From positions 1,240,001 to 1,304,000 of the forward strand of contig JAALGZ010000011.1 in the NCBI GenBank assembly GCA_015227615.1: DNA of 64,000 bases. Direction: 5' to 3'. Below are positions 42,877-53,537 of the stretch, one piece after another; the first letter of the stretch is position 1; every line of letters starts with the position of its first letter. The translations under genes and the position numbers were made by a program. The DNA comes from Labyrinthula sp. Ha. Its lineage: Eukaryota; Sar; Bigyra; Labyrinthulida; Labyrinthulaceae. A model generated the notes under the pieces. The model had not been told where the DNA came from. It made no database searches and saw only the letters and a program-made list of their open reading frames with translations.

Positions 42877-45800
42877 AAAACTATAGTTGTTGGACTACCA
42901 GCATAAGAAGTTTAGGTTTGTAAGAGGGTGACCAATAATTTCAGTCTTGGAGTTTTTCTAGGTCTTAACTTTATGCTGATAATTTTAGAAGAAAAAAAAG
43001 GCATAAGGAAAGGTGACTGAACTCAATAAGTACGTGAGATTAAGACAAATGAGTGGCTACATCTCTTGCAGTGTAAAGTCTTGACTCCTCTTAGGTTCTT
43101 CTTGCAGAACAGTAAGAGCTCCTAAAGTAATTCATTCTTTGAAAGTAACGTGAAATTTTACCAAAATATTTTTTGTGCCTCAAGGAGGTAGTATGGAGGG
43201 TGTAATTTTGAGCCTTTCACGATGTTGCAAGACCTTGTAGATCAGGGGAAGCAGGTACTTTGAGGTCGTGACTAGTTGATTCCATTGAGTCTTCAGGTAA
43301 GTATCTTTGAGGACTCCGCATAAATGACGATGAGATTTGCAAAAAAAAAAAAATTTTCTGCCGGTATGTGCATGAAAATTATGTTGTGATGAAGCGGCTT
43401 CAAAAAGTAAGTAAATGAACCTAGTACATTTAATGTTCTCTTCTCTATGTTTGAGATATGCACTAAAGGAACATTTATAGTGCTTAGTAAATGGTAATTA
43501 AGATACGAGAGTAAATTCACATGCTGTTTTGTCTCCATGGAAGATATGGTGCACTCTGTTGGTTTACCTCTTTCCCAATTATGTCCACTAGATTTTCAAA
43601 TTCAAAGTTTGAATCCTTAATCAGTAATTTGCATAAACCAACCCCAGGTTTATGTGATTATTTTCGCCTCGCTACCGTCGCAATCATGCGCAACGTATTC
43701 AGGAGTTTTATAGCTTGTGTATGCTTTTATAAAATAAATCGAACATCCTTTTAATAATTTCACCCGCATGAAAGCCATTCTAATATGGCTGACATTTTCT
43801 TCGTCGAAAAAAATATAGAGGTACTGCATAGAAGCTACGGTAGTACTCACCACAAGGAGTTTTTTTGTCTTCAAGAACTGGGAAAATTATAAAATATTTC
43901 CTTCAGTCATTAGTTGTTGCGATAATACCAGGTTTGCCCACAGGGATGAAAAGTAAAGTGCCATATCATTTTACATAGGTTAATAAATACATCTGAGTAT
44001 AATGAACAAATCTCGAGAATAAAATCTCATTGACTACATGCTTGAGTGTAAGATGCTTAAACTTACAGGAGCAGTAAGTGAATCATCTGTGGTAAAGCTG
44101 GTAATTGCTGAACATCTACTTTGAAGCGGTGATGTGGGCTTTTTTTTCATAGTATGCTAAAACAAGATTCATTCCTTCAACTTCAAAAATTGGTGGTGGA
44201 GCAACGAACTTTTGATATATATATTTGTATATCTCGCAGCATACCTAAACCCCACTCAAAATGCTTAATATATACAACAGTAAACTTAACCTAGTACCTT
44301 TAACCTGTTGGAATAAGGTTAACATACCATTGACCCGACCCACTCAGAGTCTAATTTAAGGCTTATGTAGATATTTTGTCCTATACCTGGTTCTTAACCT
44401 ATATTATACCGCAACATGGGCACTCAGAAAATATTGAAAACCCGTTCATTGGATAAACTCGGCGTTCTTGTCCAGAGGCATTCAAAATCGGCTTTCTTGG
44501 CATTCTTTAATGCGATCCTTTGTAACATGTACCACCACAGGGTCAGAAGACATTTCCCCTTTTCTCTATGGTTAGACAGAAAATGGTTTCGAGTAGAACT
44601 TTGCCTCAACCTTAAGCTGGAAACAGCTAGATTCATATGGGAAAGTTTTCTTGTCTATGGATACTGTCACCAATTAAGTGCCAGTAATAAAGTTCTGAAA
44701 ATAAATTGAAGAATGTGAACAAAATAATATTGGTAAATAAGCGAGCAAAATAGATGCCCAAGATGAACGAGAATGTATGAATTGACGGCTGGTGCTCTAT
44801 TCAACCTCAAATAAATATGTTTACCGTGACTTTAGCTCATACAAACATACTCTCAATACCAACTGCATACCAGCACTCTTTAGTCGCCTCTGCGATAAAT
44901 AAACATATCTTGTTCATAGAGTATGGCTGAACATGAGTTATATGAACAGATTTACTTAACTGAAAACAACAAAAACTTGTCTAATCACCAAATTGAAAAG
45001 TGTGCGACTAACTGAACAGAAATTTAAGAGTGCAATGTATGGATACTTTGATGACCATGTTAACTTTAATGAAGAACTGTCGGGTATTCTGAAAAGTAGT
45101 TGGCAAGAGAGAATAACCATATGGAAGCATTTAAAGTATATAGTTTCAGGGAAAATGTGCGAACTCGAATGATACATAAGACCCAACCCAGTTCCAAGAA
45201 AGACTACGGTTCCATTGGTTATATTAAGCCATTGCATAAGTCATATTGTACTGAAACTGCATCTGACGCTGGTGATATTCTACTATTAGAGCCATTATTC
45301 TGTGACAAAGTAGAATATTCGTTTAGAGATGAATATATCGAGCTCTAACCTAGAATATATGCCGACATCTGGTCGGAGAGCCTATTCACCCATGTCCCGA
45401 CCAAAATTTTTCTCTAGTAGCTTACCTGAAGAAAGATTCAATCCTCGTTCCTTTCCCACAGATATCCATGCGAAAATCCTGTTAATCTTAACACACTTAA
45501 AAACTAACAATTCACTCAAAAACGCCCAGTTGATGAACGAAGAAGAGCTAGGAACGCGCTTAGTTATATGTAACCAATGAACATAAGTAGCCAACCGTGC
45601 AAGGAAACGCAGGCACTGAATGCCCGTTATTTACAACATACCTTCAACTAAAGTCGATAGCGATCATAGTTGAAGTGGTTTGACACTTGCAATTAGTTAA
45701 GATCTATACCTCCAGTCAGGCCCTCTATGAAAACGAAAGGGAAATTGATATTCTTAACCCAATCTAGCCTTTAAATCCCAATTCAACTGTACTATATCAG

Positions 45801-47227
45801 CCTTCATAAACTAATTCTAATCCAATTCAAGGTCAATTGGGATAGATAGTAATTCGCTTCTCTGTGCAATCAGTTTGTAAGATACTTAGCATTGAGTATT
45901 AGTCTAGAATTCAATAATATATGTGAAACTTCTCTACAAGATACTTAATTTGTCATCTTGAAGCATATTTATCAAATTTTGGACAGGGTTAGGTAAAAAT
46001 GCCAAAAAACAACCACCTTCATGTTTTGTTATATCTGCTATGAAGCTATATGAGTTACTTGTTTGAGTTGAGTGTTAAATGCAGAAAAAGAGATTCTCTT
46101 AATAAGTTTTGAAAACCTAAGGAACCTGAGAAAAGACATTCCGAAATGCTGGAAGATTCTAAATCCCAATGATGTATTGCTTATTTTCAAAGTGTAAGAC
46201 TCATAAAGTAAGAGATACTTCAGGTTCCACTCAACTTAGTGGATAGATTAGTCGTGTTTTTGCGTTTGGGATCCAAGAATCTGGATCAAAGGCTCAGTAA
46301 TGAGTTGGGTCGGGTGACTTGTCAATCCCTGAAAATAAATTCCTATATATGGGAAGGGTTCCTGTTTTAGCTCCTGGAGATATCTCAGACGGTTTCCTAA
46401 GTAATTTTCAGGCTATTTCTGAGAGAGAACTAAGGAATTTTTGCAGATCTCATTTAGAAAGCATCCATAATGACGCCCCATCAGTTGCAGACTTACCAAT
46501 CTTAGTGGTATACTGCTTCAGTACTGTCCCTTAAGTAGCACTAAGTCTTGTGTCATTTATGCCTTTAAACCTCAGCATTGTTTCGTATTTGTCTTGATTT
46601 CTAAAAAAGCATATTTAAGATGTGCTGGATCCTACGGCCTCGTGATCAAATAGTCCATTCAAAGAGAATAATAGAAAATTTATAAATATTCCCAAAAGTT
46701 ATTTGTTGAGGTTTCAAAAAAAAACTTAATACTTCCTAATAATGGCTGAAGTTGGGTTTAGTTGGTGGGTACTTAGTTCCTCAAAAGGAATCTCTTTAGA
46801 CTACACTTTGGCCTATCAGGTTATTTATCATAGTACTCTGCCGTTGTGTATAGTACGACTACGACGTATTGCTTCCTCTGGTAAAGTGGTGACTTGATTT
46901 ATTTGTACTTCCATTGAACTCGCTGATGGTTTTGCAATAATTTATTTTCGTTGACATATGTGTAATTTTGAAAGATGATTTGAGTCATTATTGGTTTCTT
47001 GAACTCGCACGCTTTACTCAGTTACAATCCAGGTACTCTAGCTGTTTCTGTACCCATTTTGCCTTTATTTAAATAATACGAGCCTCAATGAACCTAGCAA
47101 ACATAGGAGCGTCTTCAGAGATTTGATTCTGCTCTGCCTTTTATTACTTGGAATAAACAAAGTAAAGCCAGAGTCGAATAATCAAGCTAATATAGAATAC
47201 ATCAAACAGATAAGAGGAGTTGAAGAG

Positions 47228-47269
<42 letters not shown>

Positions 47270-49418
47270 AAAAGAGTTACGGCATCTACGTTATTCATTA
47301 TTTACCACCGAACTGAGATTAGCAAAGCTGTTTAATTCGGTAATAGAGAATGTTTAATTGGAAAGAAAAAATTGATATGACCAAAAGTTTCAAAAGGTTT
47401 TAACTTTCAAAATTAACCTAGAACTGTGATAATGTTCAAATTATACTTGGGATTTCCTTATAAAATGCATGATGGAGTATAACTTGTTAACAAGTCATAT
47501 ATTCCAGAAGTAGGTTAGTTGACTAAAATCATTCTTAAAGTGTATGACAGGTTTCGCAAAATGTACTCTTTGGGGAAGCGGTAATCATGGACTGGGAAAC
47601 ATTATGAGAGAAGTAGGTGGATTGCAGATAAATTCCATTGGAACGAGCAATAGACACCGAAAACTGGATGATATAATGTTGATATGCTCACAATTTAATA
47701 ATGCTAGCGTGGGAAGATAACGCAACACCAATGATCAGGGAAGGTGATGCTAAAAAAGGGCAGCAACATGAATACAAGGCATATATAGCCGGGGAGGAGT
47801 ATGGACAGAAACTTTTCATACCATAGAAACAAAGAAATGTGAGGAACCTCTAGAAGCAAACAAAATGAAAAAATTTAAACTATTTAATGGTACTCGGCCA
47901 TGAAGGCAAATTCAAAAATGAAACTCATAACACAGTCAAAACTCACTGAAAGTGACTATGAAATATATATATTTTGCTCTAACTGGATAGAGAGAGAGAG
48001 ACAGAGGGTTGTTGTATCATAAAAATATGACACCGCAGTTGTAGCAACACTTCATTAATGATAAGTTATCACAGCATGTAACGTTGATCTTTGCAACAGA
48101 CCAACTGAGTTTAGACTGAGTCCTTACTTCATCACTAGGTGATAAAAGAGTTATTGGGATTCTGTGTGAAGGGCCGCAGGATTCAAAATTTAAAAGGCAT
48201 TGGATCAGCCATAGATTTAATGAATACTCAGTTATTCTTTGATGTCTGTGGTTTTGTAGTTTTGTACAGGACTGTGCATGGAAGACTCGAGACTTTTGGA
48301 AATTAAAATCTTGAGCTAGTTGTTGAACCAACTTTGTGCGAGCCTCAGCCTTACACTTCCTGTTATAATCCTGTAACTTCTATTGTAAGGTATATTTTAA
48401 AGGAGTATACGTTAAATACCTCCTTACAGGAACCTATTTAACTCAGTTCCTTGTTTGGATCCATGAAAGCTCCTAGGCCTTTGAAATATCAGGTTTCTAG
48501 TTTGAAAGGGCTGCCTTTAACACCAGAGCAATAACACTAACCTGCTCGAAGAATAAGGAAACATGAAACACCTAAACTAAATTAAGCTGAAAGTTTCTTT
48601 TTAGATAACACTCAGTCATATTGGTTAAATCCCGAAGGAGGAATTGCATGCTGATGCCAGGGGTTTTCATGAATGCTGAAATAAGTTGTTGCATCTCTCC
48701 ACTAACAGAAAGTGCTCATAATAAGAAAGGACCAGAATACTAACCAGGTGAGGGAAATTTGCTGAAGATATGGAAATTGATAATTATTACTGGCCTTTTC
48801 CTGCACAACCGCGTTTAAGTTATATATACATGCCTTTCCAAATCTATACTTCTTGCCGATGCCTTCCCTACCCGGCACGAAAAAAACAACGGACAAATAA
48901 GAAGTTGGCTATTTTGAACAAACATTTGTTTTTGTATCACAATTATATTCTGACGGGGACATACATATTGTTTTGACTATATTATATAATTTTTTCTGGA
49001 ACTATTAAATACCCTAAACTTTGAACCAACCAATAGAATGTTTAGAAAAGTCAATAATATATATTATATGCTTCTTATAGTATATAATAAAACAATACAC
49101 CCATAAAAGTAAGTAGCTAGTATAATCATAATAAAGGAGAAAAAAGTCTCCATTAGACAATCAAACAGACAAATTCTCATAATAAATGTATCGACATTTT
49201 TTTATATGTGAAAATTAATATTAGATATAAAATATAACCTGTGTATTTATTTATTTCCACAAGTGGCTATGGAGTACTGTCTTAGTGGGACGTCAAAAAT
49301 TTTGGCAGTTCCCATTGCTTAGTATAGTATAGCGTATGAATACAATTTATTATTTCACCGTTAAAGATATAAAACATAACAAAATCTAAAACGAAAATTA
49401 AAAATAAAAGGACTAAAA
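42877..49418. other. 6.5 kb AT-rich region without an intact gene
   Basis: Only short frames. Those at 44416-44709 (plus), 44956-45237 (minus), 45100-45348 (plus), 45329-45580 (plus) and 46319-46534 (plus) read moderately protein-like but have no domain I recognise and no convincing splice partners. Some may be remains of old genes. A CT microsatellite lies at 47232-47264, and a short GA run lies near 47991. No tRNA or transposon ends seen. Confidence 0.45.
47232..47264 (+). repeat. (CT)n microsatellite
   Basis: About 16 uninterrupted CT units in non-coding sequence. A short open frame through it (Ser-Leu repeats) is an artefact of the repeat. Confidence 0.95.
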
Positions 49419-49940
49419 ATGCAATATGAAAAGTATGTGGAAAGTCTAAACTTGGCTAAGCCTATATTTGAAGTGGAAATGGAAATAGTGCCAAAAGAGG
49501 AAATAGAACTTGAGTTTCAAGACAGTGGTTTTTTTGAGGGGTTGACGGGAAGTTTACGTAGCATGGAAATCGCAAAAACAGAAGTTGAAGAGGAGCCGGA
49601 GGAGTGGGAAGTTGAAAAGCCAGTGAAAACAGGTTTGTTTTCCATGGGAAAGCGTAAGAGAAGGAACTCTAAATTTTGGAGTGAGACTGAACGAGTCGTT
49701 TTGGTGGGAACGGTGTACGATGAGTTATTTAAGTATCCAGTATTAAACCAAAACTCTTGGGAAAAGATAACACCGAAATTTCAAGATCACTGCGATGTAC
49801 TTGGAGTTGAGAGAAACACACAAAGAACCCAATCAGCACTGAAAAGATATTTCAAAGTTATAAAGCAGGAAAATTTGAACCAAAACGGGACGATTTTCGG
49901 TAAATTGTACGACAAGTGGAAAAAATTAAGAACAAAATAA
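49419..49940 (+). CDS. SANT/Myb-like domain protein, diverged relative of the inverted-repeat pair
   Basis: A 173-aa intronless protein with an acidic N-terminal half (many EE/VE runs to about residue 75) and a basic patch (GKRKRRNS). The SANT-like domain follows (about 85-170): FWSETERVVLVGTVYDELF, NSWEKITPKFQDHC, RTQSALKRYFKVIKQE. It aligns along its length with the 41283 and 42112 proteins. The shared pattern is ERVVLVG-YD-LF--PVL---W--I---F--HCD, then R--SA--RYFK--K-EN----T-F. The N-terminus is unrelated: acidic here, basic there. It may be a chromatin or transcription factor. The next gene starts 110 bp downstream on the same strand. Confidence 0.7.
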   Translation: MQYEKYVESLNLAKPIFEVEMEIVPKEEIELEFQDSGFFEGLTGSLRSMEIAKTEVEEEPEEWEVEKPVKTGLFSMGKRKRRNSKFWSETERVVLVGTVYDELFKYPVLNQNSWEKITPKFQDHCDVLGVERNTQRTQSALKRYFKVIKQENLNQNGTIFGKLYDKWKKLRTK

Positions 49941-50049
49941 AAGACTTTTGTGGTGGAAAATTAAATAGAGTCTTTGCTTTGAGTTATAAGGGTGTTTTTT
50001 GTTAACAATAAGATTATCTTTTTATGCGTTAAATTCAACAAAACAAAAC

Positions 50050-51513
50050 ATGGAAGAAATTTTCGAAGCGTTATGGAAGAGTAGATTAGACATACGAATA
50101 AGTCATACAATAATATTTGACAAAGGTATTCCCTTGGTGTGGTATTTTTATTCTACAAAGAAGAAAAGAGTTTTGAAAAAATCTACACAGAAAAGGACCT
50201 TCATTGGAATCAAGGAAGCCCTGAGTAAGCCTCCGACAGGAAGTTCAATATGGGCTATTTTCTACTCTGACTGTGAGAAAATATACGTGAAGGAAAACGA
50301 GTTTGAGGAAGTTGTGAAACAGAGGAAAAATGGAATTTTGCAAAAATTTGTAGAACCGAAACGAGACAAGAAGGACAGGATTTACGCACATTGGACACCA
50401 GCAATGACAAGGCTTAGAAGAGAGCAAAGACTAGGATCTATAATGGAGCTAAAAGGGAATTTAAAACGGTATTACAGCGATTCTGGTTCAGCTAAAGAAG
50501 TTTCAGTCAGTGGAACAGTTCTTCATCATCGAGCTAATTCAATTTTGAGACTGATTGCAACAGCTCTTGAAGCAGAAGTGTTTCAATCTTCCCAGATTGA
50601 GGCAATATTTGTAGTTCTTGAAGAAGACGAAAGAAATAATTTAATCTTAGTTGAAATTGAGAAGATAAAGTCGCAGCACAAACTAATTGAGTTTAAGTTT
50701 TCTGTAGTACCGCTGTTTCCTACTCGTGCTAGATGTGAGTTTTGTGGAAACATGGAAGAAAAAGAACAGTTTGAAAAAGTAAAACAAAAGAATTTAAACC
50801 TATACTTTTACAAGGTAATTCTTCCTATGTGTAAAAAAGTTCAAAGTCAAACAAAAGTTTCTGATGAATCTATTGGAATCTTAGATCTCTCAAAATGCTT
50901 TCCAAATTTGAATAAGGCAGTAGAGACTAGAGGCATGTACAACTACACCCAGGGATTGAGAGATGGTAGTCTCAACTTAAGAGTAATTAAACCAGTAGTT
51001 ACAGATATTGTTTGCTCCTCTTGCTTTGTAGAAATTAGCAAAGTAAGAATTAACGAAATTAGGGGCGGACAGAATAAAGATGTGTCAGAAGAGTATAAGA
51101 AGACATTAAAGCAGGTTAGTCTCATCCGTGAAAGAGAACGAGAAAACAGGATTGACGTTTCAAACACAACACTCACCCCAAAAACAGTTCATGTTCATGC
51201 TGTGCGTAAGAAAACCCTTTCTAAACTAGATGAATTAGCAGAAAACCGACCACCTCTCACTGATTTTAAGATAACACAGAACGTCAAACCCGGGGTAGAT
51301 GATGAAGTCATTGATCCTTTGCTTCAAGAAAAACTTTCTGAAAGAGAGCAGAAATTCTGGTTTTCACTTTTCAAGAAAGGGAAAGCGAGGTCTTTACTGG
51401 CAAAAGCCTTGAGCAATGAAGAACTAGAGATATCCTACAGCAGTCCTTACTTGGAGTCCAAGTCTGCTTCTAAATTAACTAAAAATAGTTCTGCCTCTGG
51501 AGGTTTAATTTGA
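50050..51513 (+). CDS. Unidentified 487-aa protein with two CxxC pairs
   Basis: Starts at the first ATG of an open frame; the frame runs back to 49999 without an ATG. I do not recognise the family. The N-terminal ~130 residues are a mixed alpha/beta segment (GIPLVWYFYST, GSSIWAIFYSD) ending in an AHWTPAMTRLRREQR block. A central part holds CEFCG (near residue 233) and, about 90 residues later, CSSCF. Together they could bind one zinc. The C-terminus is charged with a Ser-rich end. It follows the SANT-like gene in tandem and converges on the PP2C gene with a 137-bp gap. Nothing in it resembles a DDE transposase, so I do not call the pair a transposon. Confidence 0.65.
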   Translation: MEEIFEALWKSRLDIRISHTIIFDKGIPLVWYFYSTKKKRVLKKSTQKRTFIGIKEALSKPPTGSSIWAIFYSDCEKIYVKENEFEEVVKQRKNGILQKFVEPKRDKKDRIYAHWTPAMTRLRREQRLGSIMELKGNLKRYYSDSGSAKEVSVSGTVLHHRANSILRLIATALEAEVFQSSQIEAIFVVLEEDERNNLILVEIEKIKSQHKLIEFKFSVVPLFPTRARCEFCGNMEEKEQFEKVKQKNLNLYFYKVILPMCKKVQSQTKVSDESIGILDLSKCFPNLNKAVETRGMYNYTQGLRDGSLNLRVIKPVVTDIVCSSCFVEISKVRINEIRGGQNKDVSEEYKKTLKQVSLIRERERENRIDVSNTTLTPKTVHVHAVRKKTLSKLDELAENRPPLTDFKITQNVKPGVDDEVIDPLLQEKLSEREQKFWFSLFKKGKARSLLAKALSNEELEISYSSPYLESKSASKLTKNSSASGGLI

Positions 51514-51650
51514 TGCGATATAGATTCTAGAGAGCGTAAGTTAAGCATAATTTTAGCTGGATTCAACCCTCTATAAATACAACCAAGAAAAAACATCTAG
51601 CAAATAGCGAGAACTTGTACATACGCACAAAAGAACATATATCCTTAGAA

Positions 51651-53255
51651 CTAGTTGTCCGGTTTGATCACACAAACTATGCCTGTCATGTTGTCTGCCT
51701 GACTGCCGAAGTGCTGCTTAGCCAACCTAATATTTTCCTCCATCATCTGGTTAGTTAGTGTCTGCGCAGAGTTTCCATCTAAAGTAGTTGCCCACAATGG
51801 TGATGACATTGTCTTTCTGATGATATCTTGATACTTCCAATTATCCCATACTCCATCGCTGCACACTAATAATAATGCAGCACCACTTGCAGATTCTTCC
51901 ACAAGCTTATCAAGATCAAACTCTTGAACTTCTGGGACATATGAAACTCCATATACATGTAAATGAAGATCTCCTAAGGACCTGGTGAACGCTAGCGCAT
52001 CTTGAAATTTAGCTGTAGGCGGGGTTGTAACTAACGTAGCCCATTCACTTCTCACGTTCTTGTAGTAGAACCCATTGGGGCGTGCAATTTCAACGTGTTC
52101 ACTTCCAGATTCAAGTGGTTTGAAAATAGGCGGACACGCATACTTTGGTGTCGTGTGGTAATTTCTATCCAGTACGTCAAAAACAAATCTCAAGCCTAAA
52201 GTTTCAATAGAAAGGAATTAGCTACATTTATCAGAATTTGCAAATTCCTGTTGAACTCGTAGATATTCATCTGGAGCTTCTGGACTGTGCTCTGCAGAGA
52301 GTTCCTTGAACATTGGTGTCCCATTCTTCATTCCACCAAAAAGAGCAGTTGAGTCGCCAACATTCGCAACCAAGACTCTCTTATGGTTGAGAATTACTAC
52401 TACAGTGGCTGTTGTACCACCATGAACATTAGCTTCGGAAATGTATTTTATTTTTGGTTCTTCTTCTAACTTTACCTAAACTCACTAAAGCAGACTATTT
52501 ACCTCAGCCTTTTCGATTTTAGCACTCCGTAGAAAGGTTTGAAATAAACTGCTTCGTTTTCCTCTAGGACTTTTCACGTTTTTTCTAAATGCTCTTGCTC
52601 TGTGTTTCTTAACTAAGAACCCAGCCTCATCTTCGAACACATCCCAATCAGTACTTTCCTCTATTTTTCTCCTGAACCTATCCTTTATTTCCAAATGGGC
52701 ATCTTCAAAAATCCTTTCAAAAACTTTTTTTGGATCCTGCCCAAGTTCTGTTAAAACTTCTTCCTTCAGTAGTTCATTTCTGACAAAATCTCTTGCTACA
52801 ATAGCTGCTAACTCACCCAACTCCCTTCCATGACCATCAAAGACAGCAGCAACTAGATGTTCTTCATTCTTCCCTGTTCGAAAACAACAGCTCTTATCCT
52901 GATTGACACTTCCACCTCCTATATCAGTCGCCTCTCCTGTCAAGATCCTTAACTTCGCCTCGCTTTCCTCCTGTTCATTGTCTGATGATCCACTTTCAGT
53001 TGCAACTTGCTTACCAACTCCTTCTAATTCATTCTCCTTTAGTTTTTCAAGGTCTACGATTTCAGCTTGCTCTCGATCAGCGTCTGCCACATCATTAACA
53101 TCCATGAGCATCTGCTTATCGAAAGTAGATGTCAACTGCCGTTCAAGTTTACCTCTTGGCTCTTCCTCATCAGAATTCTTAACCTGGTTCTCACTATTCT
53201 CGGCTTCTAAAATCATGTTTTTTTTCGCCTGTACTGCACTAGCAACACCCGCCAT
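51651..53255 (-). CDS. PP2C-type Ser/Thr protein phosphatase, three exons (27- and 30-nt introns)
   Basis: The exons are 52503-53255, 52226-52475 and 51651-52195. The introns are 52476-52502 (27 nt, GTAAAT...GTTTAG) and 52196-52225 (30 nt, GTAGCT...CTTTAG). The metal-dependent phosphatase motifs are in order: SVNQDKSCCF, VAAVFDGHGRE, HGGTTATVVVI, LVANVGDSTALF, ALAFTRSLGD, LLLVCSDGVWDN and DNMTGIVCVI. The metal-binding Asp residues are present, so the enzyme looks active. An unusual charged insertion of about 60 residues sits between the first and second halves. The start is uncertain. The ATG at 53255 is the first in frame, but the frame stays open with protein-like sequence to about 53534 without an ATG, so a further upstream exon may exist. 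Confidence 0.9.
52196..52225 (-). other. 30-nt intron 2 of the PP2C gene
   Basis: On the minus strand it runs GTAGCT...CTTTAG. It splits a codon (T|GC, Cys) in NSDK-C-LRFVFD. It contains an in-frame TAA if retained. Confidence 0.85.
52476..52502 (-). other. 27-nt intron 1 of the PP2C gene
   Basis: On the minus strand it runs GTAAAT...GTTTAG, phase 0. Although it is a multiple of three, it carries in-frame stops. Removing it joins EKAE to VKLEEEPK and leads straight into the conserved HGGTTA block. It is the shortest intron in the window. Confidence 0.85.
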
Positions 53256-53537
53256 TTTTTCCTGATTCGTCAAAGTTTCAACTTCTGATGTTAAAATATT
53301 ATCTTCCTGTGTCGCTGTTGATATACCCAAATCTCCAAGTCCTGCACTTTTGGCTTCAGTAAAAGAATCAAAGGACTTATTCGAGCGAAATGAAGTAAGA
53401 GATCGGCGAGAGCTAAATGAAAGAAAAGAAAGACGCTTGATAGGTTTACTTTGCGTACTTTTAATAGTTGTTGTCGCTTTATTATCGGAAGCTTCTTGTT
53501 GAAGCTGTTTTGAGGCTTGAGTTCCAATCTTTCCTTA

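Noticed and set aside
47123-47335. 70-codon frame with a Ser-Leu run
   Set aside because: The run is a translated CT microsatellite; there is no other coding evidence.
49419-51513. PIF/Harbinger-type transposon (Myb-like gene plus transposase)
   Set aside because: The 487-aa partner shows no DDE motif or helix-turn-helix, and no terminal repeats or target duplication were seen.
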